A stretch of DNA of 34,136 nucleotides from Candidatus Accumulibacter vicinus (GTDB lineage Bacteria; Pseudomonadota; Gammaproteobacteria; Burkholderiales; Rhodocyclaceae): positions 1 through 34,136 of the forward strand of contig DIME01000092.1 in assembly GCA_002425405.1 (NCBI GenBank). The letters are read 5' to 3'. The first letter of the stretch is position 1. The number at the start of each line of letters is the position of its first letter. The notes beneath the pieces are model-generated. The model was not told where the DNA came from, ran no database searches, and saw nothing but the letters and a program-made list of their open reading frames with translations. Positions 17,917 to 26,191 of the stretch are shown in pieces. A program made the position numbers and the translations under genes.

Positions 17917-18339
17917 ATGGCCAGCATGAAATCCAAATCCGGCAAATGCTCGAACTTTGGCAACTGCGCTACGGCCGACGCCCGCGCCACGGTCGAAGTT
18001 CCGGGCGGTCTGGACTTCGTCTGCAATGAATGCGGAAAACCCCTGCTGCTCAGTGACACCGGCCTTCAGAGTGGCGGATCAAAGACGTTGCTCGTCGGGG
18101 GGCTATTGCTGGCCATGCTGCTGGTCGGTGGAGGTGCCGCATGGTTCTTGCTGGCCGACACCGCCGCACCCATGCCTCCGCCAGCAATGCCGGCACCCGC
18201 GACACCGGCGGTGGTCGCACCAGCGCCACCCGCACTGCCAGCGCCGCCGACACCCCAGACCGAAGCACCCACCCGGCCGGCCCATGGCCATTGCTCTCCC
18301 GCCGACGAGCGCGCCGGTCTGTGCCGCACGACACCTTGA
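17917..18339 (+). CDS. Zinc-ribbon, single-TM, proline-rich protein with C-x9-C tail
   Basis: This 140-residue protein is strongly initiated (AGGAGGAA just upstream of ATG 17917). Residues 11-40 form a zinc ribbon with C11, C17, C36 and C39 (KCSNFGNC ... FVCNECGKPL). A single hydrophobic helix spans about 55-80. Residues 84-122 are Pro/Ala/Thr-rich and probably extended. The last 15 residues contain CSPADERAGLC (126-136). With the zinc ribbon in the cytoplasm, the proline-rich linker and tail lie in the periplasm. That would place the protein between the upstream cytoplasmic tubulin-like protein and the downstream periplasmic binding protein, whose C-terminus carries the same tail. Similar N-terminal ribbons occur in front of some periplasmic phosphate-binding/OmpA-type proteins. 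The adaptor role is inferred. Confidence 0.8.
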   Translation: MASMKSKSGKCSNFGNCATADARATVEVPGGLDFVCNECGKPLLLSDTGLQSGGSKTLLVGGLLLAMLLVGGGAAWFLLADTAAPMPPPAMPAPATPAVVAPAPPALPAPPTPQTEAPTRPAHGHCSPADERAGLCRTTP

Positions 18340-18367
18340 CCCTGTTTTCCATTTCCCGGCATTCGCT

Positions 18368-19489
18368 ATGAAAAAATTACCTGCCTCACGGCTCGGTGGC
18401 ATCAAGACCCTGCTCGCCGGAATCTCGGCGGCCGTGCTGTCGATGGCCGCCCCTGCCGAAAGCATCGTCACCGGTGGCAAGACAGGCACCTACTACGCCA
18501 TCGGCACCAATTTGCGGGATTTTGTCAATCCAGCCCTGGAAGTGAAGGACTCCAAAGGTTCCTGGGCCAATGTGGAAGACATGAGCCAGACCCGAGGCGT
18601 GACCCTGGCGATTGTCCAGTCGGATGTGTACTCCGCCTTCGTGCGGATGCGTGACGCAAGCGATGTCCCGCAGGCGACGCGCCGCGAATACGCACAACTG
18701 CTGGCCAACTTGCGGGTGTTCATGCCCTTGTACCAGGAAGAAATCCATTTCCTGGTTCGCAAGGACGAGCCCATCGAATTCATCCATCAGATCAGGGGAA
18801 AACCCATCTGGATGGACATGGAGAAAAGTGGTACCTACCTCACCGCCCTGAATGTGTACAGCAAACTGTTCCAGGAGCGGCCCAATGTCGTGCAGCCTTT
18901 CATCAACACCACCGCCACGGGCGATGACGACGGCACCAAACGACGCCGCTCGGCTTTGATGGCCTTGAGCGATCCGGTTTATTACCAGGCCTATCCGAAG
19001 ATTGACGTGATGGTGCTGGTAGGCGGACAGCCGCTCGGCCTGCTTGAGAAAAATGTCCCGGCCAACCTCAAGCTGCTGAAATTCGACCCGACACAGGCCA
19101 GTTCGGACAAAATCCTGCAGGAATACCGGAAAGCGGATATCAGGAAATCCAGCTACCCCCTGCTGAACATTGCCGGCAACGATTCCCCCTCGCTGGCTGT
19201 TGATTCCTATCTGATCACGGCCAATTTTGCAGACCCCCAGAGGAATCAGTTCATCAAGGATTTCGCTGGCCAGTTCTGCGAGAAATTCGCGGTTTTACGG
19301 GACCGCGGGCACGCCAAATGGCGGTCGCTGACCTGGCAACCCGGCTCCGCGCTGCCGCCTCTGGCCGCAGGCTGGCAATACTCCGACAAAGTCAAGGAGC
19401 GCCTGGCCAACTGCCCATCCGGCGCCGCCGCCAAACCCGGCTCCGGCGCCTGTAGTCCACAGGACCGCTTTGCCGGCCTTTGCAAGTAA
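18368..19489 (+). CDS. TAXI/NMT1-type periplasmic solute-binding protein with C-x9-C tail
   Basis: This 373-residue protein starts at ATG 18368, 29 bp after the zinc-ribbon gene. The signal peptide covers about residues 1-30 (basic start, hydrophobic core, AAPA before ESIVTGG). The mature N-terminus TGGKTGTYYAIGTNLRDFV is the hallmark of TAXI-type TRAP solute receptors and NMT1-like proteins. The rest keeps the two-lobed pattern (LAIVQSDVYSAF, IRGKPIWMDMEKSGTYLTA, DVMVLVGGQPLGLL). No TRAP or ABC permease gene is nearby, so transport is doubtful and ligand sensing is more likely. The last 12 residues contain CSPQDRFAGLC (362-372), nearly the same as the zinc-ribbon protein tail. A terminator follows 72 bp after the stop. 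Confidence 0.85.
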   Translation: MKKLPASRLGGIKTLLAGISAAVLSMAAPAESIVTGGKTGTYYAIGTNLRDFVNPALEVKDSKGSWANVEDMSQTRGVTLAIVQSDVYSAFVRMRDASDVPQATRREYAQLLANLRVFMPLYQEEIHFLVRKDEPIEFIHQIRGKPIWMDMEKSGTYLTALNVYSKLFQERPNVVQPFINTTATGDDDGTKRRRSALMALSDPVYYQAYPKIDVMVLVGGQPLGLLEKNVPANLKLLKFDPTQASSDKILQEYRKADIRKSSYPLLNIAGNDSPSLAVDSYLITANFADPQRNQFIKDFAGQFCEKFAVLRDRGHAKWRSLTWQPGSALPPLAAGWQYSDKVKERLANCPSGAAAKPGSGACSPQDRFAGLCK

Positions 19490-19560
19490 AGAGTCAGCGG
19501 CTGTTAATTTTTCACTTCCGCGCCATGTTCTGCAGGATATCCTAACGGGGAGCAGGGCGG

Positions 19561-19582
19561 AGACTCTGCTCGGGAGTCTTTT
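19561..19582 (+). terminator. Intrinsic terminator of the tubulin-like operon
   Basis: AGACTC (19561-19566) and GAGTCT (19574-19579) form a stem with a 7-nt loop, and TTTT (19579-19582) follows. An overlapping GAGCA/TGCTC pairing just upstream may extend it. It lies between the convergent binding-protein gene and the minus-strand glycosyltransferase, whose 3' end is at 19587. Confidence 0.6.
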
Positions 19583-19586
19583 ACCG

Positions 19587-20672
19587 TCATTCCGCCAGCC
19601 ACGGCAGCAGCGCGGCCGCTGCTTCTTCAGCACCCGACGGCAAAGGCAGCGCTGGAGCAGCTTGCTGCCACAAACTCGCCAGCGCCTCCCGGAGATGGCC
19701 GGCCAGCAGGTCCGCCAGGCTGATTTCCCGACACCGGGCATGCCTGTGCAGCCAGTCGATCAGGCAATCCTGTTCGGGCCAGTCGTGTCTGCGCACATAA
19801 AGGATCGGTGTGCCATTGCAGGCGGCTTCGGTGAACGTGCCGTAACCAGGTTTGGCAATCACCGCGTCGACCGCGCACAGGAGGTCGGTCATTGGTCGGT
19901 CGAGCGGCTCGAAGTTGCTGGCATTCGGATGAGCCACCTGCCAGTCTTGCGGAATCAGCCAACGCACGCCGGCGATGTGCGGCCAGTTGGCGATCGGTAG
20001 TTGTTGGCTGACACCGCCGAAGGCGATCAGGACCAGTCGCTCGTCACTGGCACAGCGTAGTTGCGCCCGCACCGCCTGACGGCAATCGTTGCCAAGATCG
20101 GCGACCGGACCAATGGGGCATACCTGTGACAATTCGGTCATGGCCATGCCGGGAGTCAGCCGCAGGAAGCACTCGGCGCCGTGGTACGCGGCCATCATCT
20201 GCTCAAGAATCGGCGCTGCCCAGGACTCATTGGCAAAGAAATGAGCAAACAGCCCGGCCCAGTTGAGGGAACACATCGCCAGCGCGGGGATGCCGGCGCG
20301 TTTGGCGCCAGCCAGCGGCAGGTAGGCGACATCGCTGAGCACCAGTCGGGGTTGTAGTTCGGCGAGAAGACGCGCTTCACGGTCCACGCGGGCTTCCCAG
20401 TCGGCATGCTGCTTGCGGTAGGCGCGGGCCGTCGTGGCCAGGTCGACGCACATCGCGTCATGCATTACGTAACCGAAGTCGCTGCTGTCCGCCAGATGCT
20501 GGAAAGGAGCCACAAGGCGGGCTTGCATTCTGGCTGTGGGCAGATCGCTGCGGATGGTGATGCAGAGATCCGGTAGCTGCTGCAGCAGGCGGTTGAGTAC
20601 CGGTGCCGTTTGCGCCAGGTGGCCAAAGCCGTGTGCCGAGATGTCGACGAACAGATGGGGACCCGGCATCAT
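19587..20672 (-). CDS. MurG-like (GT28-type) glycosyltransferase
   Basis: This 361-residue protein starts MMPGPHLFVDISAHGFGHLAQTAPVL, matching the glycine-rich GHxxR-like N-terminal loop of MurG/UGT-type GT-B enzymes. It has the C-terminal donor-binding features VLIAFGGVSQQ, CAVDAVIAKPGYGTFTEAACNGTPILYVRR and the closing helix. The frame is open further upstream, but the extension overlaps the trhP gene and is low-complexity, so the ATG at 20672 is used. It starts 7 bp after the trhP stop on the same strand, so the two are probably co-transcribed. The substrate is unknown. Peptidoglycan MurG is unlikely because the mur cluster is absent and the family details differ. Confidence 0.8.
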   Translation of the reverse strand: MMPGPHLFVDISAHGFGHLAQTAPVLNRLLQQLPDLCITIRSDLPTARMQARLVAPFQHLADSSDFGYVMHDAMCVDLATTARAYRKQHADWEARVDREARLLAELQPRLVLSDVAYLPLAGAKRAGIPALAMCSLNWAGLFAHFFANESWAAPILEQMMAAYHGAECFLRLTPGMAMTELSQVCPIGPVADLGNDCRQAVRAQLRCASDERLVLIAFGGVSQQLPIANWPHIAGVRWLIPQDWQVAHPNASNFEPLDRPMTDLLCAVDAVIAKPGYGTFTEAACNGTPILYVRRHDWPEQDCLIDWLHRHARCREISLADLLAGHLREALASLWQQAAPALPLPSGAEEAAAALLPWLAE

Positions 20673-20679
20673 GGCTGGA

Positions 20680-22029
20680 TCAGACGAAGCGTGCCAGCAA
20701 TGCTCCGGGCAGTTCGGCCGGCAGTGGAATCCACACGCGATGGCCATTGCCGGGGGCGACGCGAATTTCGGCGCCATCGATGTGCTGCATCCGCTCCAGA
20801 GCCAGCTGGCGGTTGCCCGTGGGATGGATGATCTCGAGGCGGTCACCCACCGAAAAGCGATTCTTCACCTCGATCAGCGCCAACTGGCGTGGCGCGTCCC
20901 ACGCCAGTACGTCGCCGACATAGAGACTGCGTCCCGATTCGGAATGGCCGCGCAGGTAATTTTGTCTCTCGTGTTCGTGGTGGCGCTGGTAGAAACCGTC
21001 GGTGTAGCCGCGATTGGCCAGCCCTTCAAGTTCGCCAAGCAGTCCGGGGTCGAACGGCCGCCCGGCGACGGCATCATCGATGGCACGACGATAGACCTGC
21101 GCGGTGCGCGCCACATAGTAGGGCGACTTGGTGCGCCCCTCGATCTTCAGCGAGTCGACACCGATCTCGGCCAGGCGCTGGACATGCTCGACGGCCCGCA
21201 AATCCTTCGAGTTCATGATATAGGTACCGTGCTCATCCTCGTCGACCGGCATCAGTTCGCCCGGCCGTGCCTTCTCCTCGAGCAGCCAGACGCGATGGCC
21301 TGATCGTGCATCAGGTGAATTGGCGGCATGGACATCGCCAGACGCATCCGCTTCGCCTGCCTTGAGCCGATAATCCCAGCGACACGAGTTGGTACAGGTG
21401 CCCTGATTGGGGTCACGATGGTTGAAGTACCCGGAAAGCAGGCATCGCCCTGAATAGGCGACGCAGAGCGCGCCGTGGACGAAGACTTCGAGCTCGATGT
21501 CGGGACATTGCTGACGAATCTCGGCAACTTCGTCGAGCGACAGCTCGCGTGAAAGGATGATCCGCCGGATGCCGAGCTTCTGCCAGAAACGCACCGCTGC
21601 AAAGTTGACGGTATTGGCCTGTACCGAGAGATGCACCGGCATCTGCGGCCAGGTCTCGCGCACCAGGTCGATCAGCCCGGGGTCGGCCATGATCAGGGCG
21701 TCAGGCCGAAGTGCGACGACCGGCGCCATGTCGCACAGGTAGCTGTGGACCTTGCGATTGTGCGGCAGGACGTTGCTGACCACATAGAGTTTTCTGCCAG
21801 CGGCGTGTGCCTCGCCGATGGCGGTCCCGAGTGTGGAAAGGTCGCCGAAGTCGTTGTTGCGCACCCGCAGGCTGTAGCGCGGCTGGCCGGCATAGACGGC
21901 GTCGGCACCGAAAGCCAGGGCGGCGCGCAGCATCGCCAGCGACCCCGCGGGCGCGAGCAATTCGGGAGCGATCAGGGCTGCGGGCATCCGGGAGAGCTTC
22001 GTCACGGGTAGAATGTGGCAAACCGCCAT
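20680..22029 (-). CDS. trhP: U32-family tRNA hydroxylation protein TrhP (YegQ)
   Basis: This 449-residue protein of the U32 'peptidase' family belongs to the YegQ/TrhP branch, which takes part in prephenate-dependent 5-hydroxyuridine formation in tRNA. Visible are PELLAPAGSLAMLRAALAFGADAVYAG at the N-terminus, the U32 signature ELEVFVHGALCVAYSGRCLLS, and further cysteines (GTCTNSCRW) that with the signature cysteines probably bind an iron-sulfur cluster. The YegQ-specific C-terminal half includes MNSKDLRAVEHVQRLAEIGVDSLKIEGR. The start at 22029 has GGGAG just upstream; the in-frame ATG at 21987 (MPAALIAPELL) is an alternative without one. The gene is divergent from rng with only 29 bp between the start codons. 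Confidence 0.88.
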   Translation of the reverse strand: MAVCHILPVTKLSRMPAALIAPELLAPAGSLAMLRAALAFGADAVYAGQPRYSLRVRNNDFGDLSTLGTAIGEAHAAGRKLYVVSNVLPHNRKVHSYLCDMAPVVALRPDALIMADPGLIDLVRETWPQMPVHLSVQANTVNFAAVRFWQKLGIRRIILSRELSLDEVAEIRQQCPDIELEVFVHGALCVAYSGRCLLSGYFNHRDPNQGTCTNSCRWDYRLKAGEADASGDVHAANSPDARSGHRVWLLEEKARPGELMPVDEDEHGTYIMNSKDLRAVEHVQRLAEIGVDSLKIEGRTKSPYYVARTAQVYRRAIDDAVAGRPFDPGLLGELEGLANRGYTDGFYQRHHEHERQNYLRGHSESGRSLYVGDVLAWDAPRQLALIEVKNRFSVGDRLEIIHPTGNRQLALERMQHIDGAEIRVAPGNGHRVWIPLPAELPGALLARFV

Positions 22030-22058
22030 CTTACTCCCATTCTCCAGATTGCCCCGCC

Positions 22059-23513
22059 ATGTCCGAAGAGATCCTGATCAACTTTACCCCACAGGAAACG
22101 CGCGTCGCCGTCATGCATCAGGGCGTCGTGCAGGAACTGCACATCGAACGTAGCGCCAGTCGTGGCTTCGTTGGCAATATCTATGTCGGACGCATTGTTC
22201 GCATCCTGCCGGGCATGCAATCGGCGTTCATCGACATCGGCCTCGGCCGTACCGCATTCCTGCATGTCGCCGACATCCGCGAGCCGCGCCCGAGCGACGA
22301 ACCGCTGCGACCGATCGAGCGCCTGTTGTTTGAAGGGCAAAGCATTCTGGTGCAGGTGATCAAGGACCCGATGGGCAGCAAGGGCGCACGCCTGTCTACG
22401 CAGGTATCGATCGCCGGGCGAATGCTGGTCTACCTGCCGCAGGACAAGCACATCGGAATTTCGCAGCGCATCGAGCGCGAGTCCGAACGTGAAGCGCTGC
22501 GCGAGAAACTGGGTCGCCTGGTACCCGGCGACGAAGCCGGTGGTTTCATCGTCCGCACCATGGCCGAGAGCGCGAGCGAGGCCGAACTCGCCAAGGACAT
22601 CGAGTACTTGCGCAAACTCTGGTGCGACATCCTGACGCAATCGACCACCGCTGCCCCCCCTTCACTGCTCTACCAGGAATTGTCGCTGGCTCAGCGGGTA
22701 TTGCGCGACTTCGTCAACCCCGAGACGGCACGTATCGTCATCGACTCGCGCGAAAACTTCCAGCGGCTCACCAATTTTGCCGCCGAGTACACGCCGACGG
22801 TCGCACCCTTGCTGGAGCACTACGTCGGCGAACGGCCGCTTTTCGACCTGCATGGCGTGGAAGACGAACTGCAGAAAGCCCTTGCCCGCCGCGTTGATCT
22901 GAAATCCGGGGGGTACCTGATCATCGATCAGACCGAGGCGATGACCACCATCGACGTCAATACCGGCGGCTTCGTCGGCGTGCGCAACTTCGACGACACC
23001 ATTTTCAAGACCAATCTTGAAGCCGCACAGACGATCGCGCGCCAACTGCGCCTGCGCAACCTTGGCGGCATCATCATCATCGACTTCATCGACATGGAAA
23101 ATGAAGAGCACCGCACGGCGGTCCTCAGCGAGTTCAACAAGGCACTGGCGCGCGACCATACGCGTCTGACGGTCAATGGCTTCACCGCGCTGGGACTGGT
23201 CGAGATGACCCGGAAGCGGACGCGCGAGTCGCTCGCGCATGTGTTGTGCGAAGAATGCCCGACCTGTGGCGGGCGTGGCGAGGTCAAAACGGCGCGCACC
23301 GTGTGTTACGAAATCCTCCGCGAACTGCTGCGCGAAGCCCGCCAGTTCAACGCGCGCGAATATCGCGTGCTCGGCAACCAGGCGGTGATCGACCGCTTTC
23401 TCGACGAAGAGTCGCAGGGTCTGGCGATGCTCTCCGACTTCATCGGCAAACCAATTTCACTGCAGGCGGAGCCCAGCTACTCGCAGGAGCAATACGACAT
23501 TGTTCTGATGTAG
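22059..23513 (+). CDS. rng: Ribonuclease G
   Basis: This 484-residue endoribonuclease of the RNase E/G family matches E. coli RNase G (489 residues) in length and lacks the long RNase E C-terminal scaffold. It starts MSEEILINFTPQETRVAVM and has the S1-like domain (about 38-120, FVGNIYVGRIVRILPGMQSAFIDIG). The catalytic metal-site segments are TTIDVNTGG and IIIIDFIDM. The zinc-link is CPTCGGRGE. The start ATG 22059 agrees with the family; a much longer upstream open frame is antisense to trhP. RNase G processes 16S rRNA 5' ends and degrades some mRNAs. The neighbouring trhP makes this a small RNA-maturation pair. The gene is convergent with the DUF1631 gene. Confidence 0.95.
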   Translation: MSEEILINFTPQETRVAVMHQGVVQELHIERSASRGFVGNIYVGRIVRILPGMQSAFIDIGLGRTAFLHVADIREPRPSDEPLRPIERLLFEGQSILVQVIKDPMGSKGARLSTQVSIAGRMLVYLPQDKHIGISQRIERESEREALREKLGRLVPGDEAGGFIVRTMAESASEAELAKDIEYLRKLWCDILTQSTTAAPPSLLYQELSLAQRVLRDFVNPETARIVIDSRENFQRLTNFAAEYTPTVAPLLEHYVGERPLFDLHGVEDELQKALARRVDLKSGGYLIIDQTEAMTTIDVNTGGFVGVRNFDDTIFKTNLEAAQTIARQLRLRNLGGIIIIDFIDMENEEHRTAVLSEFNKALARDHTRLTVNGFTALGLVEMTRKRTRESLAHVLCEECPTCGGRGEVKTARTVCYEILRELLREARQFNAREYRVLGNQAVIDRFLDEESQGLAMLSDFIGKPISLQAEPSYSQEQYDIVLM

Positions 23514-23599
23514 TTACGTGTGTGCAGATCTGCTTGATGGTGAGCAGGGCGAATAAGCGCTCTGCATCAGGGTTGCACGATTCTTCATGGGAAGATCGA

Positions 23600-25810
23600 C
23601 TAAGCCGCTTGCAGTGTTGCCAGTGCGCGATTAACGGCGCGATCGAACATCGGTTCGACGGCCAGAATGGTCGCTTCGCCACGCTCAATCTTCAGCGCCA
23701 GTGCGTCTGGCGACACCGACATCGCCCGTGGCGACTGGGGATTGGTCAACAGCAGGATGCCCCGCTGCGGACTGATCCAGGACAGGCGATAACGTACCGG
23801 GCCGCTCTCGGGGTTCGCGAACTCCAGCCAATCGCCGCGCTGCAGCCCTGCCACCAGGGATTGAGCGTGGTCGCTCTGCGCCGAGCGCGGCGGCGCCGTA
23901 CCGGGGGAAAGGAAGATCCGATCCAGATGGGTTTCGCCGCAGTCGATACGTTCGCTGGCGATCTCTGCCGCGACCGGCTCCGCTGCCGGGAGAATCGGCC
24001 GCGCGTTTGTCACCACCGCTGGCACCGCACCGCGCAGCACTGCAGCATGAAGCGTGAACAATTGATCAGTGAGGGCGAGACGACGATCGTCGGTCACCTG
24101 CAGCTTGTCCAGACCCTCACAGATTCTGCGAACCAGGGTTGGCAGCCGAGCCGCGAGACGTTTGCGGCTCTGCACATCGGATTGGGGCTGGACGCTCGCT
24201 ACCAATTCCCCGACGGTACTCATGGCCACCCCCCAGGCGACGTCGTCTCCGCTCAAATGGTGCCGAATGAGCAGCTTGCGCCATTCATGATGCAGCAGAT
24301 CGGTCACGGCGGCAGGCAGTGGCATGGCCAGCCAGCTCGCGAGAACCTGATCGGCAGCCAAAGCAGCCAGTTCGTGCTGCTCCTGCTCCGCAACAAGGGG
24401 AACCGCCTGGACTGCACGGTCATCGGCGGCGGCTTCCTGTCCTTCGAGGAAGGCCTCCAGTTCAACACAAAGCAGATCGAACAGACTGGTATCCTGAATG
24501 AACTCATTTTGCAGACGCTCGACGATTTCTGCGATGCGCGCGTACAGCGGGTCATCGTGGCCCGCGTGCGGGCCACAACGCACGGCTGCCCGCGAGATGC
24601 CGTCCAGCAGACGTCTGGCCGGATGGGCCTTGCTGGAGAAGAACGTCCTGTCCAGCATCGCCACCTTCAACACGGGAATCTGCAAGCGCCCAACCAGCGC
24701 CTTGATCGGATCGGCGACGGAAGCATCGTCGAAAATGAAGTCGAACAGGGTCGCGATGATATCGACCGTCACCGCTTGCAAATAGTCAAGATTCTGGCCA
24801 GTGTCACTGGCGCGAAAATCCCGCAACGCGCTGGCCGTCAATGCGGTGTCGGCGGTCGGGGGCAATACCGCCCCTTGCAGGGCATTCAGAGAAGCCATGA
24901 CCTGTTCCGTCGACACGGTCATCTGGCCAGAAGCCCCCCCTGGCAGAGACATGCCAGCGGTTGCCGCACCGCCCAACAGGCTACCCGGCATGGGCAAACC
25001 GACGGGCGCAGTTCCCCCATGCGCGAGCGGCGGCACCACCAGTTTTTGCAGCAGAGAAAAGATATCGGCAGTTTCGGCAGCGTTCCCGGTATCGCTCGGC
25101 GGCTTTTTGCCGGCAACCGACGGAGAGTAACTGCGGCGTAGCGTTGGCAGTACGCCACGGCTAACCAGAAAGGCGTTCAGTTCCTGGATCGTTGGGCCAA
25201 AGGCGTCGACTGCATGACTCTCCAGGGCATGCAGAAGCTCAATCTGTGCCGCCCCGACCACCCCGGTCTCAATGAGTGTCTGGTCCAGCGCCTGGGCAAT
25301 GAGGTCCTCGATGAGCCAGCGGCTTTCCGTCTGTCCGCAGAGAGAAGCCAGACGATGACCGACCGCAAACAGCTCCTCGTCACAACCGCTGCGCAGGCGA
25401 GAAGCAATGGCCTTGACTGCCAGGTCCTGCTCCATGGCGTCCAGATCGAGCAACTGCAATTCCGCCGGGACCTTGCTGGCCTGGGTCGTTTTGGCTTGTT
25501 CACCAAGCTCGAACTTTTTTTCGCACAGCGTCAACCATGCGCTTGCCAGACCACTCTGCAAACGCTGCGCCTTCTCATGGATGACGTCTCTGGTGCGGTA
25601 ATAAAGCTCCCGCTGCACGCGTCCAGTCGAGGCATCGCCGCGGGCGAGGAAATTTTCCTCGATCCGGGGCAGCAGGGAACCAAGCGCTTCACCAAGCTTC
25701 TGAGCCATGAGCTCCCGTGCCTTGGCCAGGGTCTGGGAACGATCGAGTTCGGAGGTCGCCCCGCGGGCTCTTTCAGGGAATCTGATCACGTTGTCAACTG
25801 GAACAGCCAT
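23600..25810 (-). CDS. DUF1631-family protein
   Basis: This 736-residue, mostly helical protein has the DUF1631 pattern (FLARGDASTGRVQRELYYRTRDVIHEKAQRLQ, LIAQALDQTLIETGVVGAAQIELLHALE). The family is found mainly in beta- and gammaproteobacteria, and its members are sometimes misnamed thymidine phosphorylase. The last ~110 residues (LQRGDWLEFANPESGPVRYRLSWISPQRGILLLTN) form a beta-rich module that resembles a PilZ-like barrel, although I see no clear RxxxR c-di-GMP motif. No signal or membrane segment is present, so it should be cytoplasmic. ATG 25810 is preceded by AAGGTGA at 8 nt. The 5' leader has a terminator with a competing upstream pairing and a GEMM-like element, so regulation by transcription attenuation is likely. 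Molecular function is unknown. Confidence 0.85.
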   Translation of the reverse strand: MAVPVDNVIRFPERARGATSELDRSQTLAKARELMAQKLGEALGSLLPRIEENFLARGDASTGRVQRELYYRTRDVIHEKAQRLQSGLASAWLTLCEKKFELGEQAKTTQASKVPAELQLLDLDAMEQDLAVKAIASRLRSGCDEELFAVGHRLASLCGQTESRWLIEDLIAQALDQTLIETGVVGAAQIELLHALESHAVDAFGPTIQELNAFLVSRGVLPTLRRSYSPSVAGKKPPSDTGNAAETADIFSLLQKLVVPPLAHGGTAPVGLPMPGSLLGGAATAGMSLPGGASGQMTVSTEQVMASLNALQGAVLPPTADTALTASALRDFRASDTGQNLDYLQAVTVDIIATLFDFIFDDASVADPIKALVGRLQIPVLKVAMLDRTFFSSKAHPARRLLDGISRAAVRCGPHAGHDDPLYARIAEIVERLQNEFIQDTSLFDLLCVELEAFLEGQEAAADDRAVQAVPLVAEQEQHELAALAADQVLASWLAMPLPAAVTDLLHHEWRKLLIRHHLSGDDVAWGVAMSTVGELVASVQPQSDVQSRKRLAARLPTLVRRICEGLDKLQVTDDRRLALTDQLFTLHAAVLRGAVPAVVTNARPILPAAEPVAAEIASERIDCGETHLDRIFLSPGTAPPRSAQSDHAQSLVAGLQRGDWLEFANPESGPVRYRLSWISPQRGILLLTNPQSPRAMSVSPDALALKIERGEATILAVEPMFDRAVNRALATLQAA

Positions 25811-25890
25811 CGCCGATTCACCTTGACGCTAGCATCGAAGCGCTTTGCCAAATCTGCTGGGCCGTGCTGCAAAACCATTCACGAAGCAGT

Positions 25891-25913
25891 AAAAAAACCG
25901 CTTGGGGAAGCGG
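25891..25913 (-). terminator. Intrinsic terminator in the DUF1631 leader
   Basis: Read on the minus strand, CCGCTT (25913-25908), loop CCCC and AAGCGG (25903-25898) are followed by seven T (25897-25891). It is a textbook Rho-independent terminator, placed 80 nt before the DUF1631 start and after no recognisable gene. It therefore looks like an attenuator rather than a gene-end terminator. Confidence 0.75.
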
Positions 25914-25969
25914 CGGGTCTACCTCAGAGCAATCACTCATACGGGAGAATCGTGTATTCGGAGGAGTCT

Positions 25970-26055
25970 GCTTCGGTTAACCTGGCGGTCCCACCATCAT
26001 TGGATACGGCATGTTTCCGCTTCCCCTGGGTCGTTCGACCGGTTTGCTTTTTCCC
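25970..26055 (-). promoter_or_regulatory. Riboswitch-like leader (GEMM/c-di-GMP-I-like), tentative
   Basis: On the minus strand the segment has AGCAAACC, a GGTC-GAAC-GACC hairpin, GGGGAAGCGGAAAC, a second arm, then GGGACC and GCCAGGTTAACCGAA. GEMM aptamers share the layout: GGCAAACC, a short hairpin with a GNRA loop, GGGACGCAAAGCC, a second hairpin, then GCCGGGTTGCCGA. The 5' and 3' signatures fit. The central GACGCAAAGCC is not recognisable and the loop is GAAC rather than GNRA, so this may be a variant or another RNA. Independently of the class, GGGGAAGCGG (26026-26017) is perfectly complementary to the terminator 5' arm plus loop CCGCTTCCCC (25913-25904). That offers an antiterminator. Confidence 0.4.
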
Positions 26056-26151
26056 GCTCTTGGTTCGTCAAGAAATCACTGCAAAAACCCTTGAAGTGCC
26101 AGCATGATCGAATTCTCGTTCCAACACCGGATAACACACCTGCAATCTATA

Positions 26152-26181
26152 GCAAGTGCCTTGATAAGGCAAGGCACTTGC
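26152..26181. repeat. Perfect 12-bp inverted repeat downstream of rhlE
   Basis: GCAAGTGCCTTG (26152-26163) and CAAGGCACTTGC (26170-26181) are perfectly complementary around ATAAGG. No T-run follows on either strand. It may be a hairpin ending the rhlE transcript, or an operator. A TATAGA that could act as a -10 box on the minus strand lies immediately beyond it, towards the DUF1631 leader. Confidence 0.55.
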
Positions 26182-26191
26182 CCGTGCTTTG

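Noticed and set aside
25780..25815. Fluoride-riboswitch-like GGCGATGG at the DUF1631 start
   Set aside because: The match is short, overlaps the start codon, and the other conserved blocks of that riboswitch are missing.
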